A stretch of 64,000 nt of DNA from Gnetum montanum (lineage: Eukaryota; Streptophyta; Gnetopsida; Gnetales; Gnetaceae). Under the pieces are notes generated by a model. The model made no database searches. It was not told the DNA's origin and worked only from the letters and a program-made list of their open reading frames with translations. The first letter of the stretch is position 1. Every line of letters starts with the position of its first letter. The position numbers were made by a program, and so were the translations under genes. The DNA lies in NCBI GenBank assembly GCA_015680685.1, contig MNCI01004113.1:1156689-1220688 (forward strand), read 5' to 3'. Positions 11,101-23,704 of this stretch are shown one piece after another.

Positions 11101-12198
11101 TCCCATCAATGGTACTTAAAATTCCATGATATCATCACTTCATTTGGTTTTGAAGAAAACATCATGGATTAATGTATATACCAGAAGGTCAATGGGAGCA
11201 AAATCTGTTTCCTTGTTTTATATGTGGATGATAGCCTTCTTGCAACCAATAATAGTGGATATCTATATTAGGTGAAACATTTTCTCTCTAAGAATTTCGA
11301 GATGAAGGATCTAGGTGAGGCATCTTATGTCATTGACATTCAGATCCATAGGGATAGATCTAGATGTATTCTGGGACTGTCACAGGAAACCTACATCAAT
11401 AAATTTTTAGAGAGGTTTCAGATGAAAGATTGCTCACCAAGTATAGCATCCATTGTGAAGGGTAACGGGTTTAGTTTGAACTAGTGCCCTAGGAATGATT
11501 TGAAGACGAGTTAGATGAGCAACATTTCATATGCTTTAGTTGTTGGAAGCCTTATGTATGCTCAAGTCTACAAAAGACTTGATATTGCATTTGTAGTGGG
11601 AATGCTAGATAGATATCAGAGTGATCCAAGTATTGACCACTGGAGGGCTGCAAATAAAGTGATGAGGTACCTTCAAGGTACAAAAGACTACATGCTTATG
11701 TATAAATGACCTGACTCCTTAGAGGTGATTGGCTATTCTGATTTAGACTTTCTTGGCTATGTTGATTCATGGAAATCCACATCTGGTTATGTTTTTATGC
11801 TAGCTAGAGGGGATATATCCTAGAGGAGTGGAAAGCAAACTTTGATTACTACTTCCACAATGGAGGTAGAGTTCGTTTCTTGTTTTGAGGCTACTTCACA
11901 TGGTGTATGATCAAAGAGTTTTATAATAGGACTTCGAATTGTGGATTCTATATCTAGGCCATTAAGAATGTTTTGTGACAATTTAGCTACTATCTTTATG
12001 GCTAAGAATAATAAGAGTGATAGTCAAAGTAAACATATTGACATAAAGTACTTAGCCATAAGGGAATGCATTAAAAAAAATAATGTGGTCAGTATGCATA
12101 TAAGCATTGAATTAATGATAGCTGATCCTTTGACAAAAGGAATGTCATCGAAGTCATTCCATAATGTAATTTGTTGTACATACAACTTACAATCTTAA
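8126..12198 (+). pseudogene. Ty1/copia gag-pol polyprotein, broken by stops and a few frameshifts
   Basis: Domain order is gag, PR, IN, RT, RNase H. Gag (from ATG 8127, FDYTVVQPVS) includes KWERSNRLYVMF and a CCHC knuckle CFFCKKKGHIKKDC at 8859-8900. Protease follows: WWIDFGST at 8991-9014, where the usual D-S-G is D-F-G, a change explained by TCT to TTT. IN has LWHHGLGHMS, a first Cys but Tyr for the second zinc Cys, and the acidic triad in HIDIC, RSDRGGKYYG and NGVVERRN. RT has AIGCKWFFKTKKD, KARLVTKGFTQKEGIDY and MDVKITFLNGDLEEEVY, with YVDD intact at 11221-11232. RNase H runs to ADPLTKGM at 12150. Frame 0 holds from 8055 to about 10130 and again from about 10320 to 11090, then shifts at a deletion to the frame used to 12198. 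It has many in-frame TAG, TGA and TAA codons. It resembles the TNT1-type copia group and cannot be active. Confidence 0.93.
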
Positions 12199-12452
12199 TG
12201 AAACTCTTATTTAGTTGTGGTATTTTCTCATATGGTTTGTGCATATAGTTATTAAAGAAAAAACACATATGACAGGGCCTTGAATGAACATTGGGTTTAT
12301 TCATAAAGTTACATTACCATATGAGGAATTGCATTTGAGAGATAATGCATTGTAATACATGGAAGATAATACTCACATTAAGAGTATCCATCGCCATGGT
12401 TAATGCATTTATTTCTTAAACTCTAGACTTGATTAAATATGGAGACCAAGTG
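12199..12452 (+). mobile_element. Copia 3' untranslated region and polypurine tract
   Basis: This is a non-coding stretch after the polyprotein. It ends ACCAAGTGGGAGAT (about 12439-12452), the usual copia polypurine tract context immediately upstream of a 3' LTR. Confidence 0.6.
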
Positions 12453-12890
12453 GGAGATTATAACATGTATTTACGCATTGAAGTGACCTCCATATTCATT
12501 GACACATATACACATTAGCATAACACATTTTTGGGTTGGTGTTGGGGTGGCATCCACATCGGGATGGGCTTTTGGATCTCTTATTTTTCAAATTTTCTCT
12601 CATGGTAATCAATTTTGTGGCCTATAAATTTGTTCTTGATGGGAGAATAAAGGTACCATGAATCATAGTAGGATTGTAGTTTAGGTCCCTTTCATAGACA
12701 CTTGGAGGTTGCATACACTATTGTTGCAAAGCACCGATGTGAAAAAAGAATTTGAACAAGATTAATTAAAGGCATCAATGGTTGGAGGTCAGTTCCATTT
12801 GCTTTTGCATTTTGTATTTTGATTACTTGTGTAATCCAATCTTTCTGCACAATAATTTTCTTACATAGATTTGTCTGGTAATAACTTTAC
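12453..12890 (+). mobile_element. Probable copia 3' LTR (right boundary uncertain)
   Basis: It follows the polypurine tract, and contains a TATA-like CCTATAAAT at about 12622 and AATAAAGG near 12648, as expected for U3 and R. A matching 5' copy was not found, so the right end (about 12870-12910) is estimated from the start of LRR-kinase sequence near 12955. Confidence 0.45.
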
Positions 12891-12954
12891 CAGACCTGTG
12901 CCTGTGTCTTTGTTGAATTATACGATTTTCAATTTTTTGTACTTCTCCTACAAC

Positions 12955-13374
12955 AACTTTGATGGAGAAGTTTAGTGTCTCTGTAGCTCCTTCAAAAAGC
13001 TAAGATTAACAAGATTGTCATTCCTTGGCAACCCAAACAAGTTTTATGTAGAAGATGCTTTGGCCTCAAAGCTTGTCTAGTGTTTTCTGTGCAACTCAAC
13101 TCTTACTCACTTTACCAAAAGAACTATTCTAAAAATCATGCTACCCATTGTAGGTTTACTTTTGTTGCTAGTTCTGGCAAGGATTTTATTCATTTTTAGA
13201 AGAGTCAAAATTCCAAGGTAGGTGAAAAATTCCTAAAGATATATGAGGAAGTACTTGAAAGGGCCACAACTATATTTGCATCATCATCATGACTGTGAAT
13301 TTTAGGTTATCCATTGAAAATGTGACATCAACCTAAGCTATGCTAGAGAATATATATTATTATTATTGGATGAT
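12955..13374 (+). pseudogene. LRR receptor-like kinase pseudogene, 5' part (last LRR flank, TM, start of kinase)
   Basis: The frame gives FDGEV, KKLRLTRLSFLGNPNKF, then a short Cys-containing linker with one TAG, then a membrane segment LPIVGLLLLLVLARILFIF followed by basic RRVK (13141-13218). This is the usual end of the LRR ectodomain, transmembrane helix and stop-transfer of plant LRR kinases of the FLS2/Xa21 kind. A following YEEVLERATTIF (near 13240) fits the YEELLRATNNF motif at the kinase start. Most of the kinase N-lobe is deleted. CDIN near 13322 and LLLLDDD at 13357-13377 fit the catalytic loop region (HCDIKPSNILLDDD). The reading continues at 16663 once the inserted LTR is removed. 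Confidence 0.75.
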
Positions 13375-13379
13375 GATAG
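13375..13379 (+). repeat. Target site duplication GATAG (left)
   Basis: GATAG stands immediately before the LTR start at 13380 and again immediately after its end, at 16658-16662. Confidence 0.85.
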
Positions 13380-16300
13380 TGTTGGCACATTTTGGCCATT
13401 TCATGGAATAGGTTGGCATGATAAAATTGATTAAAGGTTTTTGCAGTTTTTAGTACTCTCTTATTGTTAGTTGAAGAAGTGGCAAGAATTCCACAAACCA
13501 TTAATTATGTTTTCTCACTAAATTCATAAGGGAGCTTTTAAAAATCCATTGCAAAGCAATTTTAGATGCTGAAAGATTGGAGGAAAGGCTACTAGACTTT
13601 GTTAAAATAAACAAAATTTCAGTTTGTAGATAAAGAGAAATAGCATCCAAATTTAAAGAAGAAAGAAATGAAGAATCCAAGTAACTGCAATTGATAGTAA
13701 ACTGGTCATTGGAAATTTTAGTAGTCTTCATGAAGCTATTTGTTCATGTGCCCTGTATATGAAGTGCAGAACAAAAAGAAGAAGAGAGAAAAAGAATAAG
13801 AGTTAAAATGTAGTTAGCAATATATATAAGAATTGAGAATTGGACGTCACAGTAATGTTTATTAACAGCAAAAGTAGAGACACTGGAAAAAGGCAATTTG
13901 TCAAACACTTTGTATAAACTTTGCATTTGAATCAACAATGAAAATTGGAAAAACAAGAATAGGTTATGAGCAACGGTTTTAGAAGAAAAACAACAAGACA
14001 AGCATCAAGAATATATCAAAATCTTGCCAATATTAGCACCCAAATCATACAATAGCTGTCCCTGATTCATAAATTGAATAAAATGAATTTAGAAAGAGAA
14101 ACGTAGGATGCCCTAGGTAAATCTAGGGCAAAGATTTTAGGCGGTTAGAACCCTAAACCACAATTATCATTTGCTCCTGGAACCTACAAAAGAAAAAGAA
14201 GATCTCCTCTAATAATTCACAGTATACAGAGAGTGGAGTCTTCACATAAAAGGGCAAAAATGAAATAGGGTTTCTAGCTCATATTTGACAGAGCACCAGG
14301 GCATGGTAGAGAAATAAACTCCAAGAAAAATGTAGTGCGTAACCACAGTTGACAGAAATATTAAATCATGGTAGACAAGGGCATCCTGCCAAGAATCTGG
14401 TTCCAGAAATTTTGTGAACGTAGAGCACACATAGAGGTCTCGCTGGAAATGATGGTTCCATTGCGCCTTTGGCTCCGCTGGTGTAGGGTGCATACAGTTC
14501 GTGTAGAAATTGCCGGGGTGCTCAATAGAGTTTCAAACCTTCTGATACTAAATAACTGTTGCTAAAAACAGAGCTTCGGTGTATCTAGACAACACCAGTG
14601 ACTCGGCATTTGCAACTACTGAAGTAGGGATGAATTTGCAATTGTTCTAGTAACAATATCACACTAGCAAATGGTGGAATTCTTCATTTCTTTGCTGCAG
14701 GTCAGAAACTTGATGATTAACAACCTCAGATTTCTTGTTAATTTGAAATATTTGCATAGGAGGGAGTTGGCATTGCTCATTATCCCAGTTTCAGTTCAAA
14801 CATTACTCTTGATGAAACAAGCTCATGCAATAATTCGTGAAAAATACACTGCAGACATGTTGACTATGGTTTTATTATTCCAAAAATCTGAACATCCTCA
14901 TGATCTAGAGAATTTGCACATAAATTGGGAGTGACATAAGAAAAATAATAATATAGATAAATGGGTACTAGTTTGGATAAGTTACTATGGTTGTTTGGGG
15001 CCATAAAATTGAAATATGAATATATTTATGGTCATACCATAATGAGACATGTAGAAATGAAACATGAGTCCTCCATGGCTCCCTAGTCTATCATGATGGT
15101 TGCAACTACAAGATATTCATCACCTATAAACATTTAACCCTATTGTGAATATAGCCACTAGATACTTGGCTTCATTTTAAATTTCCTATAAATGTTGTAA
15201 TTTCATGACAATTGTAGCCTCTCAATTGAAATGGTGGTTATAACCACTACAAAGGCCACTTGTCAACTACAACTTTTTTTTATCTCGTTGGTGACCACTT
15301 GGCAACTGAATGGGCCACTTGGCAACTAATGGGACACTTGTCAACTGTAACTTTTTTTTTCTCTATGGTGGTTATAACCACCCATAATGTTTGTAACTTA
15401 CCTCACCTTCTCATGATGATTGTAACTACCTTGAGGTTACTATAAAAGGGCTTCAAGGGTAGGAAGGAAGGGGACGGGGAGGGGGGTCTCGCTCTGGGTC
15501 TCGGTGGCTGGGGGGAAGAGCATTTGTAAAGAAGACATTGTGAAAGATTGCTTGTAAGATGACTTGTTAAAGACAACATTTCAGCCTCTTTGTCATAGTC
15601 CTGTGAGTTATTCTTATATTTATTCTGTTTAAATTATTTAGCTAGTGGTTTAGATAGTATCATGCTTGACAAGTAATTTTGGGATTTTTAGATTACTCTT
15701 ATTGTTCTTGTTGCATGATAGGAAATTTCTATTAAAATTTTTCCATAGAAAAGCTTGTGTTTGAAAGCCTTAAGAGCATTTTAGTAGTGAATTTTATTAC
15801 TGTGCAATGTATAAGAACCACTATTGAGATTGTTGTAAGAGAGCCTCTGCATGTAGTCAAGCCGTTGAATGATTCAATACTCAAGAGGGTTCAGAAAATC
15901 TTTGGTATTTTGATAGGTCCAGAATAGCTTCTTTTATCTTTAAAGTGAATCTCCGTGGTATTTCAATCATAAATTGTCAAGTCTTTTGAAGGTTCTATTG
16001 AATGCAATTGTTGACATCCATTATCTAGCCAAAATAGAGTCTAGTACGTGATAGTTTACCCAACAATTTTTTTTGGGTAGCATAGTAGGATTGTCTTGAA
16101 GAAATTGCTTATTTGAGCCTTGGAATTTTGAACAATTCGTAGTTATTGAATTTGGTTTAGCTTTATTGCGAAGTGTTTACTCATATCATTTTATCTTGTT
16201 TAAACATTTGAGATCTTTACACAAAGCTGCTTTCTTTTTCTCTTCTTTCTATTTCCATTGAATCTCACTCTATTTCTAGTTTTCTTGTGGAACTATCTCT

Positions 16301-16657
16301 TTCTCTAGGGAAAATTAGAAGTAGATTCACAGAGTTGTGCTCAAATGTTTTTGCAAAACTTTATTTGTTACAAGTAGGTATTATAAGGACCACATAGACT
16401 AGGCAATTGAACAAAATAGGAACTCTTGACAACTCACAGTACTTTGCAAAGTTGGTTGAATCTCTTTAAGATAAGTCATTTACAATTTTACACATAACCC
16501 AATCGTTTCATTTTTCACGACAGCACACACACATAATCACATTAACTACTGAGTCTATTTGAAGGTATCTGGGCCTTGGTGTTGCCAGAGACCAGCAAGC
16601 ACCTAAATCCTATTCGAGGACACTCGTTGGCGGTCGTGTCCCAAATGGTTGCCAACA
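13380..16657 (+). mobile_element. Solo LTR, 3.3 kb, inside the LRR-kinase pseudogene
   Basis: It begins TGTTGGCA and ends TGCCAACA, 8-bp perfect inverted ends, and is flanked by GATAG on both sides. No internal retrotransposon domain lies between, so it is a solo LTR left by recombination, or a very long LTR with later insertions. A TATA-like CTATAAAAGGG lies at about 15440. Repeats of ACTTGGCAACT lie at 15235-15390. Its last 1.1 kb matches the minus strand of 53641-54760, and 15235-15390 matches the minus strand of 1374-1510. Short reading frames inside (13501-13731, 13744-14001, 14671-14934) are not recognised and look like chance frames. The orientation is taken from the TATA and the A-rich context. 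Confidence 0.8.
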
Positions 16658-17240
16658 GATAGGACTATGAAGCCATCTCTCTCTGATTTTGGAATATCTC
16701 ATATGATTGGAGACTTTGACTATGTAATAGCGTCATTTTCTCTTGCACAAAAAGGCTCCATTGGCTATATTGCTTAGGTATGCAAATTTTATTTTTACTT
16801 TTATTCCTAAATTTTTACCCCTTTAATGATGAGACATGCAACTAAATTTCAGGCAATGGTTTTTCAAAGTATGGCATGTGAGGAAGAAGATTGATTAAAG
16901 GTGATGTATAGAGCTTTGGAGTAGTTACCTTGGAAGTCATGACAAGATTGAAGCCCACACATGAGATGTTTTCAAGGGATGTCACATGGTCATTGTGGAT
17001 CTCCATGGTCTTTAGCATGGAAAATCAATCAGCAAAGGAAAGAAGAGAAACAATTAAAGGTATTATAAAAGTAGTAGATGAAGGTGAAGGAGGAATTAAC
17101 ATAGACAAAGATGAACTGGCTACAATGCTTCTTGAGGCCTAGCATAAAGGGAGTGAAGTATTTTCTATAATCACTTGTTCTTTTGAATCCCTAAGATCAA
17201 AGGACATTACCAAGAAACTTAGAAGAAGTTATTAGCATTG
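16658..17240 (+). pseudogene. LRR receptor-like kinase pseudogene, 3' part (kinase C-lobe)
   Basis: After the target duplication the frame reads TMKPSLSDFGISHMIGD and GSIGYIA, which is the DFG motif and activation segment of plant LRR kinases. GT at 16778 and AG at 16851-16852 bracket a 75-bp intron-like stretch at the position where this family has an intron. The next exon reads YGM, then GDV, a stop in place of the usual Tyr, SFGVVTLEVMTRLKPTHEMF, matching subdomains IX-X (GDVYSFGVLLLEMLTRKKPTDEMF). Further downstream the match fades. Removing the LTR joins LLLLDDDR with TMKPSLSDFG in one frame, so both parts are one old gene. Confidence 0.8.
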
Positions 17241-17548
17241 TAGAATCACAACTTCCTCTCCTTCAAAGAAGTGAAAAAGTTGAAAATACAATTTTTTTTA
17301 TTTATCTATTTATTTATTCAATTTGAATAATTACAATGTAATGCTCATTCAATTGGCTTTCATTTCCCTCAGTTTGACAATAAGCAAATATTGTTACTCA
17401 TAAATCTTGATTGAAACCTTCTTTATTTCATATGAATTAGATGGTTGTAACAAAAAATTCTCAGTTGCAGCATAATAATTTAATTTGTTAAGTGATTCTG
17501 AGATTGTTCCTTCTCTTCACATTGATATTTGAAAACAACTCAATATTA
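17241..17548. other. AT-rich stretch, no gene seen
   Basis: There are T-rich and A-rich tracts between the kinase pseudogene and the solo LTR and no recognisable coding or repeat content. Confidence 0.4.
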
Positions 17549-17553
17549 ATAGG

Positions 17554-18442
17554 TGATGAGCGGTGAGGTACCCCTACGCCCAACCATACGAATCACGGGT
17601 GTTCACGCATGACTCGATTGAATTCCGCAGACTGCAAGCACTTGCATACACCGAACTCTAGCTAGCAAGACTTAGTTAGGTCGTTGTCTTCCCAACCTCA
17701 CTTGTGATGTTCTAAAGCGATGGTTAAGTGAGATTGAGGCAAATGATTTTTATTAGTTTTCTTTTTATCTTTTAAAGTCTAATTATTTAATTGTAAAGAA
17801 TGAAAAGTTGTGCAATCTATAATTATTCTACCCTATTGCTTAACTCTTCCTAGCATAAGCAACCGATCCCATCTTCTGTGCACATCTTGAGCATACCCTA
17901 ACCACTGCTGGGTTACCAGATGTTAAGCATCACTGGGTTACCAAGTGTTTGATTTATGTTTGAGATGGTCATGCTTATGGTTCTCATAAAATATGAAAGG
18001 ACAATAACCGTAAATGATAACAATAAAAGCTTTTGAAATTATTAAAGCATTGAAATATTAAACTATTATAATGCTTAAATGATTAAATATAAATGCTGTA
18101 AGGAATGCTCAAAAAGCTCATCTTTATTGCCAGTCACACCAATGGGCTCAGGTACATTAGCGCTCAAATAAAGAGCCATACGCCTTTTTCACAACTGCTG
18201 CTAGCACTTGGAAAATATTCTAACTCTTACGAGAACAAATTGTAAGAGTTTCGCTACAACTACTCCAAAAGATGCCATAAATGCTGTGGGCGCGTGCATA
18301 TTTATAGCAAGAGACAAACTCTACATTAACGAGGTCATGTTAACGCATGGATAGATACGTTGATGGGGTCACGTCAACGTGGCCGTGTTAACGAGGCTCC
18401 GTTAACGTGGCCTAGTCGACGTATCAACTAAACACTTCATCA
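17554..18442 (-). mobile_element. Solo LTR copy 3 of the Athila-like family, target duplication ATAGG
   Basis: Read on the minus strand it starts TGATGAAG (18442) and ends CGCTCATCA (17554). ATAGG flanks it at 17549-17553 and 18443-18447. There is no internal sequence on either side, so it is a solo LTR. The TATA box on the minus strand is CTATAAATA at about 18298-18307. Upstream of it, instead of the GATATC palindromes of other copies, stand four or more GTTAAC units and a CGTCGACG (18325-18425). The GGTTACC-type repeats and the AATAAA analogue are present. This is the clearest subfamily variant in the window. Confidence 0.88.
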
Positions 18443-18759
18443 ATAGGGTTTGTAGTTTAGCTTTCTTATATCAAAGCATAGCTGCAATGTTTAAAGTCCA
18501 ACATGATGTCCAAGACTCATAAGAAAATTACATATTTGCATTCTTAACAAGGATACAAAGATTACCTTGAATTTCTAATTATGCTAAATTGCTATGAGTG
18601 GAGCATGAGTACAAATAAGTGGAGCATGAATTCAATTGAAATTCTTTTACATGCTAGTGAAATTGATTATGTGCAGAAGGTTGTTTATTACAATATTCCA
18701 AAGTCATATTACTATTATCATCAAGAGCATCATAAGTTTGATTTATGTTCCTTTCTATT

Positions 18760-21290
18760 ACAAAAGAAAGTGATGTAAGTAGTTCACCAACAAGTTACTA
18801 ATTCTAACATTCATTCTACAAATGTTTTAAATCCTGCAAAGGTTTTTTCAACATATGTTGCAAATCTTGCAATAATTTCTTTTGCTAACATTTCAACAGT
18901 TACCCCACCCTTTTCTTTTATTGTTGTTCAACAAAATGTACCTTTGAGGAAGGTTATAATCAAATCAATTTCAAAGAATTCTTCAATGAAAAAGGCAAAC
19001 TAAATATATGTTCCTAAGATCTTACAGAAACCTATTGTTGATTTAAATGATTTTCAAATGGTTCTTCAAAATAAAAAATGTCGAAGAAGTCTATCTATTG
19101 GCAAATTTATGTCAAATCTTTAAAATGGAGAATATGTTCAAGATATTTTAATCACTAATAATTTGTTTGTAGCTATTGGTCAAGATACAGAGAAATTTTT
19201 TTTTGATAATGTTGGTACAGGGCAAGGGCCTCCTCCCCCTCTACCCAATGTTAATCTTTTCATGGAATGACTAAGGTCTTACTGATAAACTTTGAACAAA
19301 ATTTGTTTGTGCTTTTCTTTGCACATAACATTTAGTCCTTGATTTCATTATTTTTTAAGAAATTAAAATTTTCAATTTAGATATAGTCATGGATGGTAAT
19401 AATATTCTTCATGATTCAGTATTATTACTATAATCATAATATTGGTCAAAATGGTATAGCTCTAATTATTAATTTTTTTATCTAAAAAAGTTATTTCTCA
19501 TGGTAGAGATAATTCTATAATCTGAGCAATTCTTCAAGGTGCTTTAGCTCCTCTTTGTACTTGCAATATTTATGCTCCTACTACCTCTTTGTAGATAGAA
19601 TCACACTATGGTAATTTTTCCTCCAAAGTTTGCTTAGCATTCCTTGGTTTTTTAATGGTGATTTTAATAGGATTGAAAATTCTTATGATAACATTAGTAG
19701 AGCTTCTTCTTATCTTGTAGGCCATGAGCTTTTTATTTTGTGTGATGTTAAGAAAAACATTTATTTACCTAATATTTCTAGATTAAATGTTTGTCATGAT
19801 GGTTGGTTTACCTAGTCTAACCTCCATGAATGTAATAACTGGATTTTTGCAAGACTTGAATGATTTTATTTTTACAATTATTCTTCTTGGTTTCATGATA
19901 GAAAGGTCATAGTTCACAAAGATGCAACTTTTTCAAATCAATTTTCAATTTCTCTTAATTTGAAATTTGGTTTTAAATTTTTGGTTCGACATTATTAGCT
20001 TTTCTATATGAATGCATCTTTATTTCTTATTCATTTTGGAAAATATATTTTGATGTTTTTATGAAATGTAGAAATAAGGCTCCTTGGTGAATTAGGTTGG
20101 ATTAATTGGTGGTTGCATGCTATTTATCACGTTCAAAATTTTTCCTACTTTTTAGGTAAGCAATATGCTAAGAGACATAGGAAGACTAAGAAAAAATATG
20201 TGATGAAATTCAACAGATTAACACTATAGTACAAAATGATCCCTTTAATATTATTCTTCAACAATGACTTGTTTATGTTAAAAAAAAATGGGATATGCAT
20301 AATGCTAAAAGTGCCCTCATTAAGAGTCATTTTAACTAGTTGAAAGTAGAGGAAGAACTATGCAAGGCATTTTTTAAATTCTTAAAAGGTGAAGGTAGTA
20401 TACTTATTATTGACTCTATAGAAGTTGATGGTCAAATTAGTTGTGATCATTTTATTGTTAATGGTTTTCTTAAAATATATTTTCAATGTATATTTGTTTT
20501 AGATGGTTTTGATCATAAGGATTTTCTTTCAAATTATGATCATTTATCTAATGTTCTTCATAGTAGTCACAAATATCTTCTTGAATAATATATCTCTTTT
20601 ACTAGAATTAAGGATGCAATGTTTAGCTTGGTCAATGATAAAGATCTAGGTTTTGATGGTATTCCCATTGAATTTTTTTTAATTGTCATTAAGATGCTAT
20701 TGGTATGAACCTTTATTATGTTTTTGTAGAAGCCATTGAACAACATTTACTTGGTCAAGAATTGAATAGAGGAATCATCAGACTTATTCTTGAGGAAGGT
20801 GATATTTTCCACACTAGTAATTAGTATCCTATTACTCTTCTAAATTTTGTTTATAAAATTTTAGCTAAATGTTTTGCTAAAAGATTAAAACTAATGATTC
20901 CTTAGTTAATTACTCTAGTATAAATTGGCTTTGTCAAAGGTAGATATATTCTAGATAATGTTATTGTAGCTTGGAAGGGTATGTAGTGGGTTGAGGATTC
21001 CAATCAAAAAATTACTTTTTTAAAGCTTGATTATGCTAATAAATATGATAGAATTGAATGACAATTTATTATTACTTTTCTTCACAAATATGACTTAAAG
21101 AAAAATTTATTAGAATGCTGGAGAATCTTTTTGCAGATGCTATTCCACTTGTGGCTACAAATGTTGGCATTATTAATAGTTTTAAGCTTGAATGCCTAGT
21201 TAGGCAAGGTTGCCTTCTTGTTCCTTATCTTTTCATCCTTGCCTAGTCCATACAATACCTTAATGTAATCAAGTGATTCACTATGGAGCA
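18760..21290 (+). pseudogene. LINE (L1-like non-LTR retrotransposon): ORF1-like end, endonuclease and RT part
   Basis: From about 18780 a frame reads through to GQGPPPPLPN (19240), possibly the end of an ORF1-like or linker region. ALAPLCTCNIYAPTTS (near 19545) and FFNGDFNRIENS (19640-19675) are the endonuclease motifs (NVYAP, GDFN). The RT N-terminal motifs follow: GFDGIPIEFF (20650), then in shifted frames PITLLNFVYKILAKCFA, FVKGRYILDNVI, KLDYANKYDRIEW (with the first catalytic Asp) and VRQGCLLVPYLFILA (21210-21245). The YADD box is not seen. Several frameshifts and stops are present. The element ends without an evident poly(A) tail. Confidence 0.82.
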
Positions 21291-22815
21291 ATGATACTTG
21301 AAACATGCTTGTGAACTAGCTCAAAAATTGTTTAATTTTGCTCAACTATTAAGTCTTTTCTCAAGTATATTCCCTACTAAATTTGCAAGGAGATGATTGA
21401 TCATAGTAATTCTATATTGTTAAGATTATTTTTATCATCTTTTTTGAATATCATAAGTGCTCTAATGATGCAATAGTCATGTGATAGCCTATTCTATAGA
21501 GTTGTATATAAAAGCTTATAAACTTCTACAGAAAACCATGGTTCCTCCCTATTTAAGAAACCTACATATAAGCTTGAAGCATATGTTTCTTTGCCAAAAG
21601 GTAGTCAAACTTATCATGCTTCTATTTTAGCTTGAGTGAGGTCTAGAGGTGCTTGAGAGATGAGGTGGATATGAATAACTTGTTCATGTTTAAAGAGAGC
21701 TTCAAAGAAATTACTAATTATTGAAAAATCAAAAATCTAAGTTTTTAAATATTTTTGATAGAAAAGTTATCAAAATGCCTTAAGATTCTTCTTAATCATA
21801 TTGAGGAGTTGTGTTTGATGCTCTCTAAAAACTTTTCTTTTCTTCCACTAAGTAAGATTCTTATATGTTTTAATGACCTCTAGATAATGATTAGCTCTTT
21901 TAACTTGTAATTGAGCTTGTATACACTCAAAGTTGAACCACAAGGTTTTCTTCCTACCTTTTGATAAGGATGCCACATTGGAGAAAGCCATTACTAGAAC
22001 TTCAATAATGTTCTTATGACCTTCATTATAAGCCCAAAGTCTATTGAATTTCTCTCAATATTGTTGTTGTTGTTTATTTGTTAATTTGACATTATATATC
22101 CTTTTGCTTCATCTGAAATTCTTGCATATAGCTTTGATATTGAAAATGATATAATGGTGTAATGATTTAAACAATCTATTACTAATAGCCAAATTAGAAA
22201 TTATGTCCAAACTATCAAGAGTACAAACAAGTAGGTCAATCACTAATTTCCCTTGAAAACCTTCAAAAATGCATAACATAGAATTTAGGTATTTGGAAAT
22301 ATCATTGAGAACTAAAAGATTAAAATATTTTTCCCAAGAGATTAATTCTTAACAAAATCTATTTGTACAAATATTAGGAGAAACACATGTGTATTCATCA
22401 TATACCAAATAATTAATAAAGTATTCAAATGTAATGAATGAAGCATAGTGGATCATCTCAATAAAATAAAATATCATATTAATATTATGATCCAAGAGAA
22501 GTACAAACTATCATTGTGATCATTAGATCATAGAATATGAAGGACCTTACTAGTCTAGATCTCATCACCAAAGATTGGATTTTCTATGCATGTAGAAATC
22601 AAAGTGGATGATAGCTCATTGTTAATTGAAAATTTAGTGGTCTATCCACTTAATTTCCAAATCTATTACTCACTCAAAATTTATAGTTCTATGGTACCAT
22701 GAAGTTAACATCAATAGATTCTAATTTAAAGACTTTATGTCTAGGTCATGTTGCACCATCAAAGCATTGCCTAGCTCAACAAGGGAAATGAAGAAAAAAA
22801 AGAAATAATACATAG
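21291..22815. other. AT-rich stretch with one unrecognised minus-strand open segment
   Basis: On the minus strand around 22060-21850 there is a stop-free reading with RLWAYNEGHKNIIEVL and KGRKKTLWFNFECIQAQLQV. It looks protein-like but I do not recognise it. The remainder is AT-rich with no assignable content; part of it may be the 3' half of the LINE. Confidence 0.3.
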
Positions 22816-23704
22816 CAATGAGTGACAATCTTATCCTTGCACCCACTCATATAAATTGTGAGCATTGGAAATGACCTTATTGTATTGCATGGACTAGATT
22901 AATGAAATTTTGAGATCATTAAGAGTTGACTATAGGTCGTCATCTTTCCAACTATACTTGTATGGTCCTTAATTTATATGGTTAAGTAGAATTGAGGTAT
23001 CTAATAATTGATGTTGCACAATCATTATTAAATAATATTAAAAAGATAAAAATTTAATATAATTATTCTAATAGTAATAAGAAAATTCTAAACTAGCCTA
23101 GGCAATAAGCATCCATTCATGATTTATTGTACACATCTCGGACTCATGTGATACTTGCTGGGTTACCAAGTATTCACTATTAGGCATACCAAGTAAGAGC
23201 ACTACTATGGTTACTAAATGATATGCGTTTACATACAAAATTAAGCATACTCATTTTTCCATGTCTAATGTACATGGAAATGTAAATTATTATGCTAAGT
23301 AAGAGAAAACATAAACATTAAAATAATTACATACGAAGATATAAAACATAAGAAATAAAAGGTAATGCTAAGTTAAAGTGTTACAATGGTAGGGAATAAT
23401 TTCAATCTTTATTGTCATCATGCAAGGTTTCTAGGTATAATGCACTTAAATAAAGACTCTATACAATTACTTCAGATCATGCTATGAGCAATCATAGGCA
23501 AGCTACCTATACATTATTGGATGTCTACCTATACATTATTGGATGTCATTAATGTTATAGGTGGATTCATACTTATAGGTATCTATTGCTACTACAACAT
23601 AGTAGTATAAGCTATGTCAACATAGATGCATCAATGTAGCTACATTAACGCAACTAATAAAAACACTATTGATCATATCCGCATGATTGACTAAAAACTC
23701 ATCC
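22816..23704 (-). mobile_element. LTR copy 4 of the Athila-like family, strongly decayed
   Basis: It aligns with 17554-18442 in the same orientation. CTTTCCAACTATACTTG (22950), GCTGGGTTACCAAGTATT (23157) and AAATAAAGACTCTAT (23448) fall in the same order and spacing. Left end CAATGAG and right end ACTCATCC are mutated forms of the family ends. Where the palindromes should be, TCAAC, CATTAACG and GCATCAATG (23615-23660) remain, suggesting it belonged to the GTTAAC subfamily. No convincing target duplication is visible, and no internal region is attached. Confidence 0.65.

Noticed and set aside
13501-14001. Two minus-strand frames of 76 and 85 codons
   Set aside because: They lie inside the solo LTR, have low-complexity Ser/Leu-rich composition and match no family known to me.
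16562-16585. GGTATCTGGGCCTTGGTG as a copia primer binding site after an LTR end at about 16561
   Set aside because: The GATAG duplication and TGCCAACA end at 16657 place it inside the LTR.
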